The translations under genes were made by a program, and so were the position numbers. From contig NZ_JBIQOI010000008.1 in assembly GCF_044197065.1 (NCBI RefSeq), forward strand, positions 62,001 through 126,000: DNA of 64,000 nt, given 5' to 3'. The notes under the pieces were generated by a model. It was given only the letters and a program-made list of their open reading frames with translations. It did no database searches and had not been told where the DNA came from. The DNA comes from Kluyvera ascorbata_C. GTDB lineage: Bacteria; Pseudomonadota; Gammaproteobacteria; Enterobacterales; Enterobacteriaceae. This document shows positions 34,746-43,255 of the stretch, piece after piece; positions within the stretch are counted from its first letter, which is position 1, and each line of letters begins with the position of its first letter.

Positions 34746-35802
34746 TTTTCTGCTCCCGTTGCAGGCGTTTCAACAGTTCCAGTTCGGCCTGGAAATCGAC
34801 GTAGTGGGGGAGTTTGAGGTGTGAGACGAAACCGGCGGCTTCAACGTTATCGGCGTGGGCGAGAACAAATTCTTCGTCCTGCGCCGGACCGACGGCGTGC
34901 TCGCCATACTCTGGCGCCTGCAACGCGCGGTCGACCAGCGCCATCGCCATTGCCTTGCGCTCGCTCATGCCGAACACCAGGCCGTAGCCGCGGGTGAAGT
35001 GCGGCGGTTCGTCAGCCGGGTCAACGAAGCCGTTGACCATTTCGCATTCAGTCATCAGCAGTTCGCCGACGTTCACCGTAAAACCCAGCTCTTCTGGCAC
35101 AATTTCCACATCAATATGGCCGCTGCGAATTTCGCCGGCAAACGGGTGATTGCGCCCGTAGCCGCGCTGGGTGGAGTAGGCCAACGCCAGCAGGTAGCCT
35201 TCGTCGCCGCGCATTAGCTGCTGTAAACGCGAGGAGCGTGAGCACGGGTAAACCGGCGGCGTGCGGGTGATGTCATCCGGTGTTGCGCCGTTATCCTCTT
35301 CCGCTTTTGCCAGCCCCTGTTTCGCCAGCAGGCTAAAGACGTGGGGGGCGGCAGACGGTTCACCGTCATCGGTTTGCAGGGTCGGCGCGTCGCCGTTCGC
35401 CAGCAGCGTGAAGTCCAGCAGACGGTGGGTGTAGTCGTAGGTGGGGCCGAGCAGTTGGCCGCCGGGCACGTCTTTATAGACGGCGGAGATACGGCGCTCC
35501 AGGCGCATGCTGTCGGTCTTCAGCGGTTCGCTCACCGCCAGCTTGGCAAGCGTGGTGCGGTAGGCGCGCAGCAGGAAAATCGCTTCGACGTTATCGCCGC
35601 TCGCTTGCTTCAGCGCCAGCGCCGCCAGTTCACGGTCGGCGATGCCGCCTTCGGTCATCACCCGGTCCACCGCCAGGTTAAGCTGCTGTTCAATCTGGGC
35701 GACGCTGAGCTCCGGCAGCGCGGTGTCGCCCCGACGTCGATGTTCCTGTAGCGCGTGGGCGGCGGCTATCGCCTTCTCGCCCCCTTTGACGGCAACGTAC
35801 AT
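34738..35802 (-). CDS. phnI: PhnI C-P lyase core subunit (nucleosidase)
   Basis: Purine nucleosidase component that, with PhnG, PhnH and PhnL, couples phosphonate to ribose triphosphate. 354 residues as in E. coli. Conserved stretches are MYVAVKGGEKAIAAAHAL, RGYGRNHPFAGEIRSGHIDVEIVPEELGF and the C-terminal EFVLAHADNVEAAGFVSHLKLPHYVDFQAE. One base separates it from phnH. Confidence 0.97.
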   Translation of the reverse strand: MYVAVKGGEKAIAAAHALQEHRRRGDTALPELSVAQIEQQLNLAVDRVMTEGGIADRELAALALKQASGDNVEAIFLLRAYRTTLAKLAVSEPLKTDSMRLERRISAVYKDVPGGQLLGPTYDYTHRLLDFTLLANGDAPTLQTDDGEPSAAPHVFSLLAKQGLAKAEEDNGATPDDITRTPPVYPCSRSSRLQQLMRGDEGYLLALAYSTQRGYGRNHPFAGEIRSGHIDVEIVPEELGFTVNVGELLMTECEMVNGFVDPADEPPHFTRGYGLVFGMSERKAMAMALVDRALQAPEYGEHAVGPAQDEEFVLAHADNVEAAGFVSHLKLPHYVDFQAELELLKRLQREQKNG

Positions 35803-35803
35803 A

Positions 35804-36388
35804 TCAGCAAACCTCGACGTGAGTGGTGCGCGGAATGGCCAGCAGACGCTCGCCGCAGGTGAGGATCAAATCCACGCCAAGCGGGAACGGGTGCGGGCGT
35901 TCGGTCAGTTCATGCAGAATGCAGTTCGGTAACTGCGGGGCGATCATCCGTTCTTCGGCGATGCCCGCTCCGGTCAGGCGCAGCATGCGGCCGCCGCTGA
36001 GGCTGGAGACCTGCACAATCAGCGTGGCGCTGGTTTCCGGTGCCACGGCGCTGCCTTCGCACAGGGCGTTTAGCTGCTCGCTGCTGATGGTGTCGCTTGA
36101 GACGGCAAAGGTAGCCTGCTGCGGCTGCTCAACCAGCGGCGCGTTGGTGTGAAAGCGCAGGCTCTGGCTGACGATATCGTTATGCAGGGCGTTGGATAGC
36201 CACACCGGCGTGTCGTTGTCGGCAAGGGTCAGCAGCACGCTGGTGGTGGCGACGTTCAGCGGCTGCCAGCCGTGTTTGAGCTGATGCAGCGCGACGATCA
36301 CGCCCGGCTCGCTCATGGCTTTTAACAGGCGACGAAAGCTGTGCTGGGCATCCTGCACGGGAAGGGTAAAAGCGGTTTCCAGGGTCAT
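35804..36388 (-). CDS. phnH: PhnH C-P lyase core subunit
   Basis: Structural subunit of the PhnGHIJ complex, 194 residues as in E. coli. Begins TLETAFTLPVQDAQHSFRRLLKAMSEPG and contains the GAGI segment typical of the family. Overlaps phnG by 4 bases, which implies coupled translation and 1:1 stoichiometry. Confidence 0.96.
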   Translation of the reverse strand: MTLETAFTLPVQDAQHSFRRLLKAMSEPGVIVALHQLKHGWQPLNVATTSVLLTLADNDTPVWLSNALHNDIVSQSLRFHTNAPLVEQPQQATFAVSSDTISSEQLNALCEGSAVAPETSATLIVQVSSLSGGRMLRLTGAGIAEERMIAPQLPNCILHELTERPHPFPLGVDLILTCGERLLAIPRTTHVEVC

Positions 36389-36837
36389 GCGTTATCTCCG
36401 CGAACCAGCGTAAAGAAGTCGACCCGGCTGGCGTTGATTTCGTCCTGACGTGCGGCAATGCGCGCGGTACGGTCGGCTTCCAGCGGGGTAATCAGGGTTT
36501 CTAATAAGGTTTGAAAATGAGTGGGTTGCTGCATCAGCGCGTCAATCACCGCGCAGCGTTCGGCGTGCGGTTTATCGCGTCCCAGCACCCAGCTGTAGCC
36601 CATGGTGCCGTTGGTCAAGCGCACGGCGGCGCGGGTCAGCGTGGCATCGCCAGCAAAAAAACGTTCTCCGGTGCCGCCCATGCGGCCCTGGAGCTGGACC
36701 AGACCGGTTTCCGGGGCGCGGATCGTCTCGTAGTCGGCGGTAATGTTCAGCGCGACCATTTTTTCCGCCAGATTGGCGGGGTCGCTGTGGGACAGCACCG
36801 ACATCCAGTGCTGACGGGTCGCGGTATCGAGGTGCAT
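36385..36837 (-). CDS. phnG: PhnG C-P lyase core subunit
   Basis: Core subunit of C-P lyase, 150 residues. The segment TGERFFAGDATLTRAAVRLTNGTMGYSWVLGRDKPHAERCAVIDAL is the family signature. It begins immediately after the phnF stop codon with no gap. Confidence 0.96.
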   Translation of the reverse strand: MHLDTATRQHWMSVLSHSDPANLAEKMVALNITADYETIRAPETGLVQLQGRMGGTGERFFAGDATLTRAAVRLTNGTMGYSWVLGRDKPHAERCAVIDALMQQPTHFQTLLETLITPLEADRTARIAARQDEINASRVDFFTLVRGDNA

Positions 36838-37563
36838 TCAGTGCTCCATAATAAATTCGATCATGTCGGCGCGGGTCAGGCTGACGGAGTACTCCATCAC
36901 CTGGTCATCACCTTCACGATGGTTCAGGGTGCGCACGCACAGCAGGGGCGCCATATTGGGAATTTCTAAGCGCTGACTCTCTTTGGCCTGCGCCCGGCGC
37001 GCGCTGATACGGGTCTGGCTGCGTTTGAGCGCAATGCCGGTTTGCTCACGCAGGAAGTCATGCAGCGAACCGCTGCTGAAGCTTTGCAACGTCGGCCAGA
37101 GCGTGAGGTCGGCGAAGTAGTGGTCGATAAGGCACAGCGCCACGCCGTTGACCCGGCGCAGGGTGCGCAGGTGAATGACGTTGTCGCCTTCGGTTATCCC
37201 CAGCGCTTCGGCAATATGCCCGGAGGCCGGGCGCAGCACCGACAGCAGCTTTTCGCTGGTGGGGTGGCTGCCCTGGTCGAGCAGGTTCTGGCTAAAGCGC
37301 GCCTGGGCGTTCAGCGGGTAGTCGAACGGGCGCATCAGCACCAGCACGCCAATCCCCTGACGACGCTGAACCCAGCCTTTCTCCACCAGTTGGTCGATGG
37401 CGCGACGCAGAGTGTGGCGGTTCACTTCAAAGCGCGCGGCAAGCTGGTGCTCGGCGGGCAGATAGTCGCCGCAGCGGTAGTTCTGACGCAGTTCTTGCTC
37501 CAGGCGAGCGGCAATCTCTTGATAACGCGTCGGATAACTGGTCGGATGTGTAGACAGGTGCAT
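36838..37563 (-). CDS. phnF: PhnF GntR/HutC-family regulator of phosphonate genes
   Basis: Transcriptional regulator of the GntR family, HutC subfamily. 241 residues with the ATG at 37563, the E. coli length; a TTG nine bases earlier is badly spaced from its ribosome site. Winged helix: GDYLPAEHQLAARFEVNRHTLRRAIDQLVEKGWVQRRQGIGVLV. A C-terminal UTRA ligand domain follows. Its location inside the operon suggests autoregulation. Confidence 0.96.
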   Translation of the reverse strand: MHLSTHPTSYPTRYQEIAARLEQELRQNYRCGDYLPAEHQLAARFEVNRHTLRRAIDQLVEKGWVQRRQGIGVLVLMRPFDYPLNAQARFSQNLLDQGSHPTSEKLLSVLRPASGHIAEALGITEGDNVIHLRTLRRVNGVALCLIDHYFADLTLWPTLQSFSSGSLHDFLREQTGIALKRSQTRISARRAQAKESQRLEIPNMAPLLCVRTLNHREGDDQVMEYSVSLTRADMIEFIMEH

Positions 37564-37583
37564 AGTCAACAAAACCTCGCTAA

Positions 37584-38366
37584 TCAGATGAAGTGCTTAC
37601 GCAAACGCTGAGAGAGGAAATCCAGCAGGCTGACGGTGATGATGATGAGGACCATCAGCGCGCAGGTTTGCTGGAACTGGAAACCGCGAATCGCCTCCCA
37701 CAGCGTCACGCCGATGCCGCCTGCGCCCACCATCCCGACCACCGTGGCGGAGCGGACGTTGGACTCGAAGCGGTAGAGCGAGTAGGAGATTAAAAGCGGC
37801 ATCACCTGCGGCAGTACGCCGTAGAGGATCTCTTCAATTTTGTTGGCGCCGGTGGCGCGAATGCCTTCAACCGGGCCGGGTTCAATGGCTTCCACCGCTT
37901 CGGAAAGCAGCTTGGAGAGCACGCCAGTGGTGTGAATAAACAGCGCCAGCACCCCGGCAAACGGGCCTAAGCCGACGGCCACCACGAACAGCATGGCGAA
38001 GACCATTTCGTTGATGGCGCGACAGGCGTCCATCAGGCGACGCATTGGCTGGTAAATCCACCACGGCACCAGGTTTTCGGCGCTCATCAGGCCGCAGGGA
38101 ATGGAGAGTACGACCGCCAGCGCGGTGCCCCAGACGGCGATTTGCAGGGTCACGGCCATCTCGCTGAGATAGTCCTGCCACTGGCTAAAGTCCGGCGGGA
38201 AGAAGTCGGCGGCGAAGGTCGCCATGTTGCCCGCGTCTTTGAACAGCGTGACCGGGTTCATTTCCGCCCCTTTCCAGGAGACGACGAGCACCGCCAGCAG
38301 GATGGCCCAGCTGATAAGCGAGAACCAACTGCGCTTGGGCGGGGGAACGGTGATGGTGTGTTGCAT
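37584..38366 (-). CDS. phnE: PhnE phosphonate ABC transporter permease
   Basis: Inner-membrane permease of the PhnCDE importer. The ATG at 38366 (GGAG, 7 bases) gives 260 residues; the longer frame reads through a BIME and is rejected. About six membrane helices, with the EAA-type loop EAIEPGPVEGIRATGANKIEEILYGVLPQ. E. coli K-12 carries an 8-bp insertion that inactivates phnE; no such frameshift is present, so this copy appears functional. Confidence 0.96.
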   Translation of the reverse strand: MQHTITVPPPKRSWFSLISWAILLAVLVVSWKGAEMNPVTLFKDAGNMATFAADFFPPDFSQWQDYLSEMAVTLQIAVWGTALAVVLSIPCGLMSAENLVPWWIYQPMRRLMDACRAINEMVFAMLFVVAVGLGPFAGVLALFIHTTGVLSKLLSEAVEAIEPGPVEGIRATGANKIEEILYGVLPQVMPLLISYSLYRFESNVRSATVVGMVGAGGIGVTLWEAIRGFQFQQTCALMVLIIITVSLLDFLSQRLRKHFI

Positions 38367-38387
38367 GGTTTGGCTCCGTGCGTGAGT

Positions 38388-38461
38388 TATTGCCGGATGG
38401 CGGCGCAAGCGCCTTATCCGGCCTACCATCGTAGGCCCGGTAAGCGAAGCGCCACCGGGCA
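38388..38461. repeat. BIME between phnD and phnE
   Basis: GCCGGATGGCGGCGCAAGCG...CTTATCCGGCC plus GGCCCGGTAAGCGAAGCGCCACCGGGC units inside the phn operon, in the only sizeable gap. It may favour high PhnD over PhnE expression. Confidence 0.85.
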
Positions 38462-38467
38462 CCGGGA

Positions 38468-39484
38468 TTACTGCACCGCTTTGGTCACCGACGTCATCGC
38501 GCCAATCGCCGCCGTGGTACGGTCAAGGTCGCTCAGACGTGCCTGAATTTCCGCGGTCTTGGTGGCCTTCTCCGCGTCGTTCAGCGTGCCGTTGCCCTTC
38601 ACGGTCTGCATCTCTTTAAACAGCGTCAGCTGGCGAATCGGCAGCAGCTGCAGGTCGCTGGAGGCGCGGAACGGTGCCCAGCCCAGTCGTTCCAGCACCG
38701 CTTTCTGTTCCGGCGTTTTGCCGTAGTTCATAAAGAAGCTGTACACCTTGTCTTTGGTGGATTCAGACAGGTTTTTACGCCACACAATTGGGTCGCCTGG
38801 GATCAGCGGTGACTTCCAGATAACCTTCAGTTCTTTCAACTTGTCCGGCGCAGAGACCTTCAGCTTGTCGAGGTTTTCGGTGTTGTTGGTGGCGACATCG
38901 ACCTGCTTGTTGGCAACGGCCAGGGCGTTGGTTTCATGGCTGGCGTTGACCGTGCGCTTGAAGTCGCTGGCGGAGGCGTTGTTCTTGGCGAAGACGTAGT
39001 AGCCCGGGACCAGGAAGCCGGAGGTGGAGTTTGGGTCACCGTTGCCGAAGGTCAGCTCTTTACGCTTGGCAAGCAGGTCATTGAGGTTGTTGATGGGGCT
39101 GTCTTTGTTGACGATCAGCACGCTCCAGTAGCCTGGGGAGCCGTCGGCGGCCACGGTCTGCGCGAATACCTGACCGTTAGCGCGGTCCACCGCTTCCATG
39201 GCGGAGAGGTTGCCGTACCAGGCGATATCGACCTTGTTAAAACGCATCCCCTGGATAATCCCCGCGTAGTCCGGTGCGAAGAAGGCGTTAACTTTTACGC
39301 CCAGCGACTTTTCCATGTCCTTCAGGAATGGTTCCCATTGCGGCTTTAAGTTCTGCTGTGATTCCGTCGAAATAATGCCGAAGTTCAGCGCCTTTTCCTG
39401 CTCTTCCGCGTGGGCTGGGGTTAACAGGGTGCTGAGGCTAAACATGCTGGTAAAGGCCAGCGCGGCAACGGCTTTATAACTCAT
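38468..39484 (-). CDS. phnD: PhnD phosphonate-binding periplasmic protein
   Basis: Substrate-binding protein of the phosphonate importer, 338 residues from the ATG at 39484 (GAGG 7 bases upstream). The ATG at 39490 is almost on top of the ribosome site. Signal peptide MSYKAVAALAFTSMFSLSTLLTPAHA. Conserved ligand regions are NFGIISTESQQNLKPQWEPF, VDIAWYGNLSAMEA and FGNGDPNSTSGFLVPGYYVF. Confidence 0.97.
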   Translation of the reverse strand: MSYKAVAALAFTSMFSLSTLLTPAHAEEQEKALNFGIISTESQQNLKPQWEPFLKDMEKSLGVKVNAFFAPDYAGIIQGMRFNKVDIAWYGNLSAMEAVDRANGQVFAQTVAADGSPGYWSVLIVNKDSPINNLNDLLAKRKELTFGNGDPNSTSGFLVPGYYVFAKNNASASDFKRTVNASHETNALAVANKQVDVATNNTENLDKLKVSAPDKLKELKVIWKSPLIPGDPIVWRKNLSESTKDKVYSFFMNYGKTPEQKAVLERLGWAPFRASSDLQLLPIRQLTLFKEMQTVKGNGTLNDAEKATKTAEIQARLSDLDRTTAAIGAMTSVTKAVQ

Positions 39485-39507
39485 TTCCATTCCTCATTGT
39501 GGGGACG

Positions 39508-40296
39508 TTAAGCAGCCTGCGCGTTCTCTTCGACGCGATTCATGCTGCGGTAGAGATGGTCAAATCGTTCGTTATCAAACTGCTGGCTGCTGCCGTCGTA
39601 GAACACGTGTCCCTGACGCAGCGCAACGATGCGTTCGCAGTAGCGCAGCGCATAGTCGACCTGATGCAGTGTTACCACCACGGTGATGCCGTCGGTCTGG
39701 TTAATGTCGCGCAGCGTGTCCATTACGATGCGCGCGGATTCCGGATCCAGCGAGGCGATAGGTTCGTCGGCGAGGATTACTTTTGCCTGCTGCATCAGCG
39801 CACGGGCAATTGCCACGCGCTGCTGTTGTCCGCCGGATAAGGTTGAGACGCGCTGGTGGGCCATGTGCGCCATACCCACGCGGGTGAGCGCTTGTAGCGC
39901 GCGTTGTTTCTGCTCGCGGGTGAACCAGCTAAAGCAGGTGCGCCAGAACGGCGTGCTGCCGAGCGCGCCAATCAGCACGTTCTCCATCACGCTCAGGCGG
40001 TTAACGAGGTTGAACTGTTGGAAGATGTAGCCGGTGTGGGCGCGGCTTTTGCGAATGTCGCGCGCCAGACGGCCCGACTGCTGCACGGTGTTGCCCAACA
40101 GTTCGATGCGGCTGCTCGGCGTTTTATCGCCGACGATAAGGCCGCTCAGATGACGTAAAAGGGTGGATTTGCCAGAACCGGACGGGCCAAGCAGAGCCAC
40201 CATCTCACCGGCGTGGACGTTCAGGTCGATGGCGTGGAGTACCTGATTCTGATTGAACGTCTTGTTGAGCTTTTCAACGCGGATAATCGTTTGCAT
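39508..40296 (-). CDS. phnC: PhnC phosphonate ABC transporter ATPase
   Basis: ATP-binding subunit of the phosphonate importer, 262 residues. Walker A GPSGSGKST (about 37-45), signature LSGGQQQRVAIARAL and Walker B VILADEPIASLD. First gene of the 14-gene phn operon; a PhoB-type site is expected upstream. Confidence 0.97.
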   Translation of the reverse strand: MQTIIRVEKLNKTFNQNQVLHAIDLNVHAGEMVALLGPSGSGKSTLLRHLSGLIVGDKTPSSRIELLGNTVQQSGRLARDIRKSRAHTGYIFQQFNLVNRLSVMENVLIGALGSTPFWRTCFSWFTREQKQRALQALTRVGMAHMAHQRVSTLSGGQQQRVAIARALMQQAKVILADEPIASLDPESARIVMDTLRDINQTDGITVVVTLHQVDYALRYCERIVALRQGHVFYDGSSQQFDNERFDHLYRSMNRVEENAQAA

Positions 40297-40359
40297 GTTG
40301 AGACCCTCAATTAAGGTGGCCTCATCGTGGCGAAGTCGTGTGACATTTGGGTTAAGGCG

Positions 40360-40402
40360 GGATGACTCGGTGATGAATAATTGACAGGTATTTGATGACA
40401 GG
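40360..40402 (-). promoter_or_regulatory. Candidate Pho box upstream of phnC
   Basis: Minus strand shows CTGTCAT and CTGTCAA seven bases apart (40401-40381) followed by TCATCAC and TCATCCC at four-base spacing. These resemble PhoB half-sites, but the regular 11-bp repeat is imperfect. PhoB control of phn is established in E. coli. Confidence 0.45.
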
Positions 40403-40428
40403 ACGGGAGGCCGCGGCCTCCCGCGTTG

Positions 40429-40875
40429 TTAGAGCGTGGGCTCCTGTTGTTTGACCACGTTAATCATCCACGGCACGCCGTAGCGGTCGACCACGCGGCC
40501 AAAGCCGTGCGCCCAGAAGGTTTCCTGCCAGGCCATTTCAACCTTGCCGTTGGCGGCGAGATTGTCGAACCAGCGTTTTCCCTCTTTTACGTCCTGGGTG
40601 TCGAGCACCAGCGTAAAACCCGAGTAGCCCGCGGCATCCGGCGAGGTACCGTCGCTCATCATGATATCGCTGCCCGCAATGACGACGTTGGCGTGAGCGA
40701 TGGCATTATCGGGGAATTTCAGGCCGGACGGGCAGCCGCCTTCGTCGTCCATGGCAGAGGGCGGCATTTCGCCAAAGGTGATTTTGTAGCGCAGTTCCGC
40801 ACCCAGCGCCTGTTGATAATAGGCAATGGCATCGGCGCAGTTTCCGGAAAAGGCAATATAGGGACTTAACGGCAT
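40429..40875 (-). CDS. yjdN: YjdN (PhnB-like) VOC family protein
   Basis: Glyoxalase/bleomycin-resistance fold protein, 148 residues (147 in E. coli YjdN). Starts MPLSPYIAFSGNCADAIAYYQQALGAEL and contains GSDIMMSDGTSP and the C-terminal QETFWAHGFGRVVDRYGVPWMIN. ATG 40875 follows GAGGTAACG; the longer frame reads through a BIME. Historically called PhnB but not required for phosphonate use; function uncertain. Confidence 0.94.
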   Translation of the reverse strand: MPLSPYIAFSGNCADAIAYYQQALGAELRYKITFGEMPPSAMDDEGGCPSGLKFPDNAIAHANVVIAGSDIMMSDGTSPDAAGYSGFTLVLDTQDVKEGKRWFDNLAANGKVEMAWQETFWAHGFGRVVDRYGVPWMINVVKQQEPTL

Positions 40876-40953
40876 GATCGTTACCTCAGGTAAGAAGTGC
40901 TCATTAAGTGTAGTGCGTGTCGGTTCTGGGGGCGAAGCGGGGCGGGGGGCGTA

Positions 40954-41040
40954 TTGCCGGATGGCGCTTCGCTTATCCGGCCTACGGGGTGGTGCAATTT
41001 GTAGGCCGGATAAGATGCGTAGCATCGCCATCCGGCAATG
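40954..41040. repeat. BIME between yjdN and yjdM
   Basis: GCCGGATGGCGC...GCTTATCCGGCC and GGCCGGATAAGATGCG...CGCCATCCGGC units in inverted order. Confidence 0.85.
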
Positions 41041-41052
41041 CTACATGTTCAA

Positions 41053-41388
41053 TCAGTTCTTTTTCACAAACTCAGATTTCAGCTTCATCTGGCCGAAACC
41101 GTCGATTTTGCAATCGATGTTGTGGTCGCCTTCCACCAGGCGGATGTTCTTCACTTTGGTGCCGATTTTCAGCATCGAAGAGCTGCCTTTGACCTTCAGG
41201 TCTTTTACTACGGTGACGCTGTCGCCGTCGACCAGCAGGTTGCCGTTGGCATCTTTAACGATCAGCTCGTCGCTGTCGTGCGCTGGTTCAGCATCGTTCC
41301 ACTCGTGCGCGCACTCCGGGCAGATGAACATGCCGTTGTCTTCGTAGGTGTATTCGGAGTTGCATTGTGGGCAATGGGGTAATGACAT
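41053..41388 (-). CDS. yjdM: YjdM (PhnA family) zinc-ribbon protein
   Basis: 111-residue protein identical in length to E. coli YjdM, formerly PhnA. N-terminal zinc ribbon CPQC...CPEC (about residues 6-26) and a C-terminal SH3-like barrel with VKDANGNLLVDGDSVTVVKDLKVKGSS. Not a phosphonoacetate hydrolase despite the old name; role unknown. Confidence 0.95.
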   Translation of the reverse strand: MSLPHCPQCNSEYTYEDNGMFICPECAHEWNDAEPAHDSDELIVKDANGNLLVDGDSVTVVKDLKVKGSSSMLKIGTKVKNIRLVEGDHNIDCKIDGFGQMKLKSEFVKKN

Positions 41389-41569
41389 GGATAGATCCTC
41401 AAATGTGCAGTGCGAAAGGCAAAGGCCTGTAAAACGGCAAATCGCCGAAAATAGCCCTGATTATACAATAAAACCCTGCATTTGTCGGTGGTATCCGGAA
41501 TTTGGTTGACGAATGGTCAGAAAATGAGGGGGGCTTTTCCCCCTCTCCCCTTTGGGGAGAGGGGGCCGA

Positions 41570-42568
41570 TTAGTGGTGCGCGGGCTCTTGAGCGGGTTTG
41601 ATCTCATTTTCAGCGGATTGCGGTGCGCCATAACGTTTGGCGTACAGCGCCGTAATAATCGGCACCAGAATCGCGGTGACAATCACGCTGGCGGCAACCA
41701 GCGCCGTTGCGGAGGCGGCAACCGGGGCAAACGACGGGTTAATCTGCGCAATGATAACCGGGTTCGCCACGGCAGCACCGGCGGCAGAAGAGGCGGCTAC
41801 GCCTGCGGTACCATTACCGCCGCCAATCACGCGGTCAGCAATAATCAGTGGAATACCGGTGATGACGATAACCGCTACGCCCAGCACGATACCCAGCAGG
41901 CCGGTGTCGAGGATGACGTTCAGGTTGATGGTGTTACCCAGCGCGAAGCCGAAGAACGGAATCAGCACCGGCGTGGCTTTGCTGAAGAACGCACGCAGAT
42001 CGTGGTCGAGGTTGCCGAGGGCGAAGCCAATCAGGAATGGCAGCACGGCACCGATAAAGTGGTGCGGCTCAAAGGACGCCAGGCCTGCGGAACCGAGGAT
42101 CACCATGGTCATCAGCGGGCCGGATTCCAGCGACATCAGCACGAACGCACCGGACTCTTCCTTGGTGCCGTACTGGTTCATCAGGCTGGCGTACAGACCA
42201 CCGTTGGTCATATCCATCGCGGAAACGATCGCCAGTACCGAGAGGCCGGCAAAGAAACCGGTCTGAATACCGGTATCAGGAATAAAGGAGGCCGCAATCA
42301 TCGCCACTACCCAGGCGACGGCGATTTTGGTCAGCACCAGCGTGCCGGATTTGCGTAATACCGTGCCGGTCGCGCGTAAATCAATGGACGCCCCGATACA
42401 GAAGAACCATACCGCCAGAATCGGTACCGTTCCGCCAATCATTCCTTTTGTGAAAGACCCGAAATATTCACCGGTTGTTGGGGCCAGGGTATTTAATACC
42501 GCGCCTAACAGTAACGGGATAAGCATCATCCCGCCAGGGACTCGTTCCATTGTTGCTTTGATTTTCAT
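41570..42568 (-). CDS. kdgT: KdgT 2-keto-3-deoxygluconate permease
   Basis: Proton symporter for 2-keto-3-deoxy-D-gluconate, the product of pectin and uronate breakdown. 332 residues with about ten membrane segments. Starts MKIKATMERVPGGMMLIPLLLGAVLNT from the ATG at 42568 (GAGGACG). Family signatures are FFCIGASIDLRATGTVLRKSG, SAMDMTNGGLYASLMNQYGT and GGGNGTAGVAASSAAGAAVANPVI. It replaces crfC-yjcZ, which separate yjdM and proP in E. coli. A KdgR box lies upstream. Confidence 0.93.
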   Translation of the reverse strand: MKIKATMERVPGGMMLIPLLLGAVLNTLAPTTGEYFGSFTKGMIGGTVPILAVWFFCIGASIDLRATGTVLRKSGTLVLTKIAVAWVVAMIAASFIPDTGIQTGFFAGLSVLAIVSAMDMTNGGLYASLMNQYGTKEESGAFVLMSLESGPLMTMVILGSAGLASFEPHHFIGAVLPFLIGFALGNLDHDLRAFFSKATPVLIPFFGFALGNTINLNVILDTGLLGIVLGVAVIVITGIPLIIADRVIGGGNGTAGVAASSAAGAAVANPVIIAQINPSFAPVAASATALVAASVIVTAILVPIITALYAKRYGAPQSAENEIKPAQEPAHH

Positions 42569-42756
42569 GTAGCGTCCTCGCTTCTTATTGCCGCTTGGCA
42601 ATAGAAGAGGTTAAGTATAATAATTTCAGTGTGTTATATGGCTATCATCTGGTGTTTTCATGTCACAACACTTGCGTGTTAAAAAGAAACGCATCGACAT
42701 ATTCAACGTTGCTTCGGCAGTCATAATGCATTTATAGAAATGACGATTCAATGAAA

Positions 42757-42773
42757 ATAAAACAGTGTTTTAT
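42757..42773 (-). promoter_or_regulatory. KdgR operator upstream of kdgT
   Basis: Perfect palindrome ATAAAACA-G-TGTTTTAT flanked by A and T, matching the KdgR box (AAATAAAACATTGTTTTATTT-type). It lies about 190 bp upstream of the kdgT start, implying a long leader or an additional promoter-proximal element. Confidence 0.75.
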
Positions 42774-42982
42774 ATATATAGATCACATATTTCAAATGTT
42801 GACATTACGTTCGTTCGAAAGATAAAAATGGTGTGAAATGAATGTGACAAATTCTGAAAAAACTCTTTTCAAAGTTGAGGTGAAAAAACGGCGCGAACGG
42901 TGCGTTATCGCTAGCGTTGAGCGGGAAATGAGCAGGGAAATGTGAGTGGAATATTTCGCTTTAGTAGCATGATTCAATCTTT

Positions 42983-42998
42983 TGTTAAGTTGATCACA
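42983..42998 (+). promoter_or_regulatory. CRP site of the proP P1 promoter
   Basis: TGTTA-AGTTGA-TCACA, one mismatch in the CRP consensus, followed by TAGGGT (43013-43018). The same arrangement (AAGTTGATCACAA ... TAGGGTAAA) is present in the E. coli proP P1 promoter. Confidence 0.7.
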
Positions 42999-43255
42999 AT
43001 ATTAATCGCTGTTAGGGTAAATAGGATTGTCCCTCAAATGGTCATTTTCCGAGGGGCGGCTTTTTAACTGACTCGCCAGCAGGCCCAACAGGTTTGAGTG
43101 TCCGGATAACATCCACCTACATAGACATGCAAACCTGCTACGCTTGGATAAACGGAACCAGAATCTCCACGGTTCCCTTTACGCGCCCTCGCAAACACAT
43201 CGTGTGTTTGTCGCCACTGGGTGTGCGTTCAAGGCGAAATTGAACGAGGAAAACC

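Larger units (their letters stand above)
42569..43255. other. kdgT-proP intergenic region
   Basis: 687 bp between divergent genes, AT-rich, with no credible ORF (short frames at 42792-42977 and 43138-43329 lack ribosome sites and family resemblance). Contains a KdgR box, a CRP site near proP and a long proP leader. Confidence 0.7.

Noticed and set aside
42840..42860. TGTGA direct repeats as a second CRP site near kdgT
   Set aside because: The two TGTGA motifs are in the same orientation, not the inverted arrangement CRP needs.
42792..42977. Small ORF in the kdgT-proP gap
   Set aside because: No ribosome site, low-complexity Thr/Ser/Phe content, and the region has clear operator and promoter elements instead.
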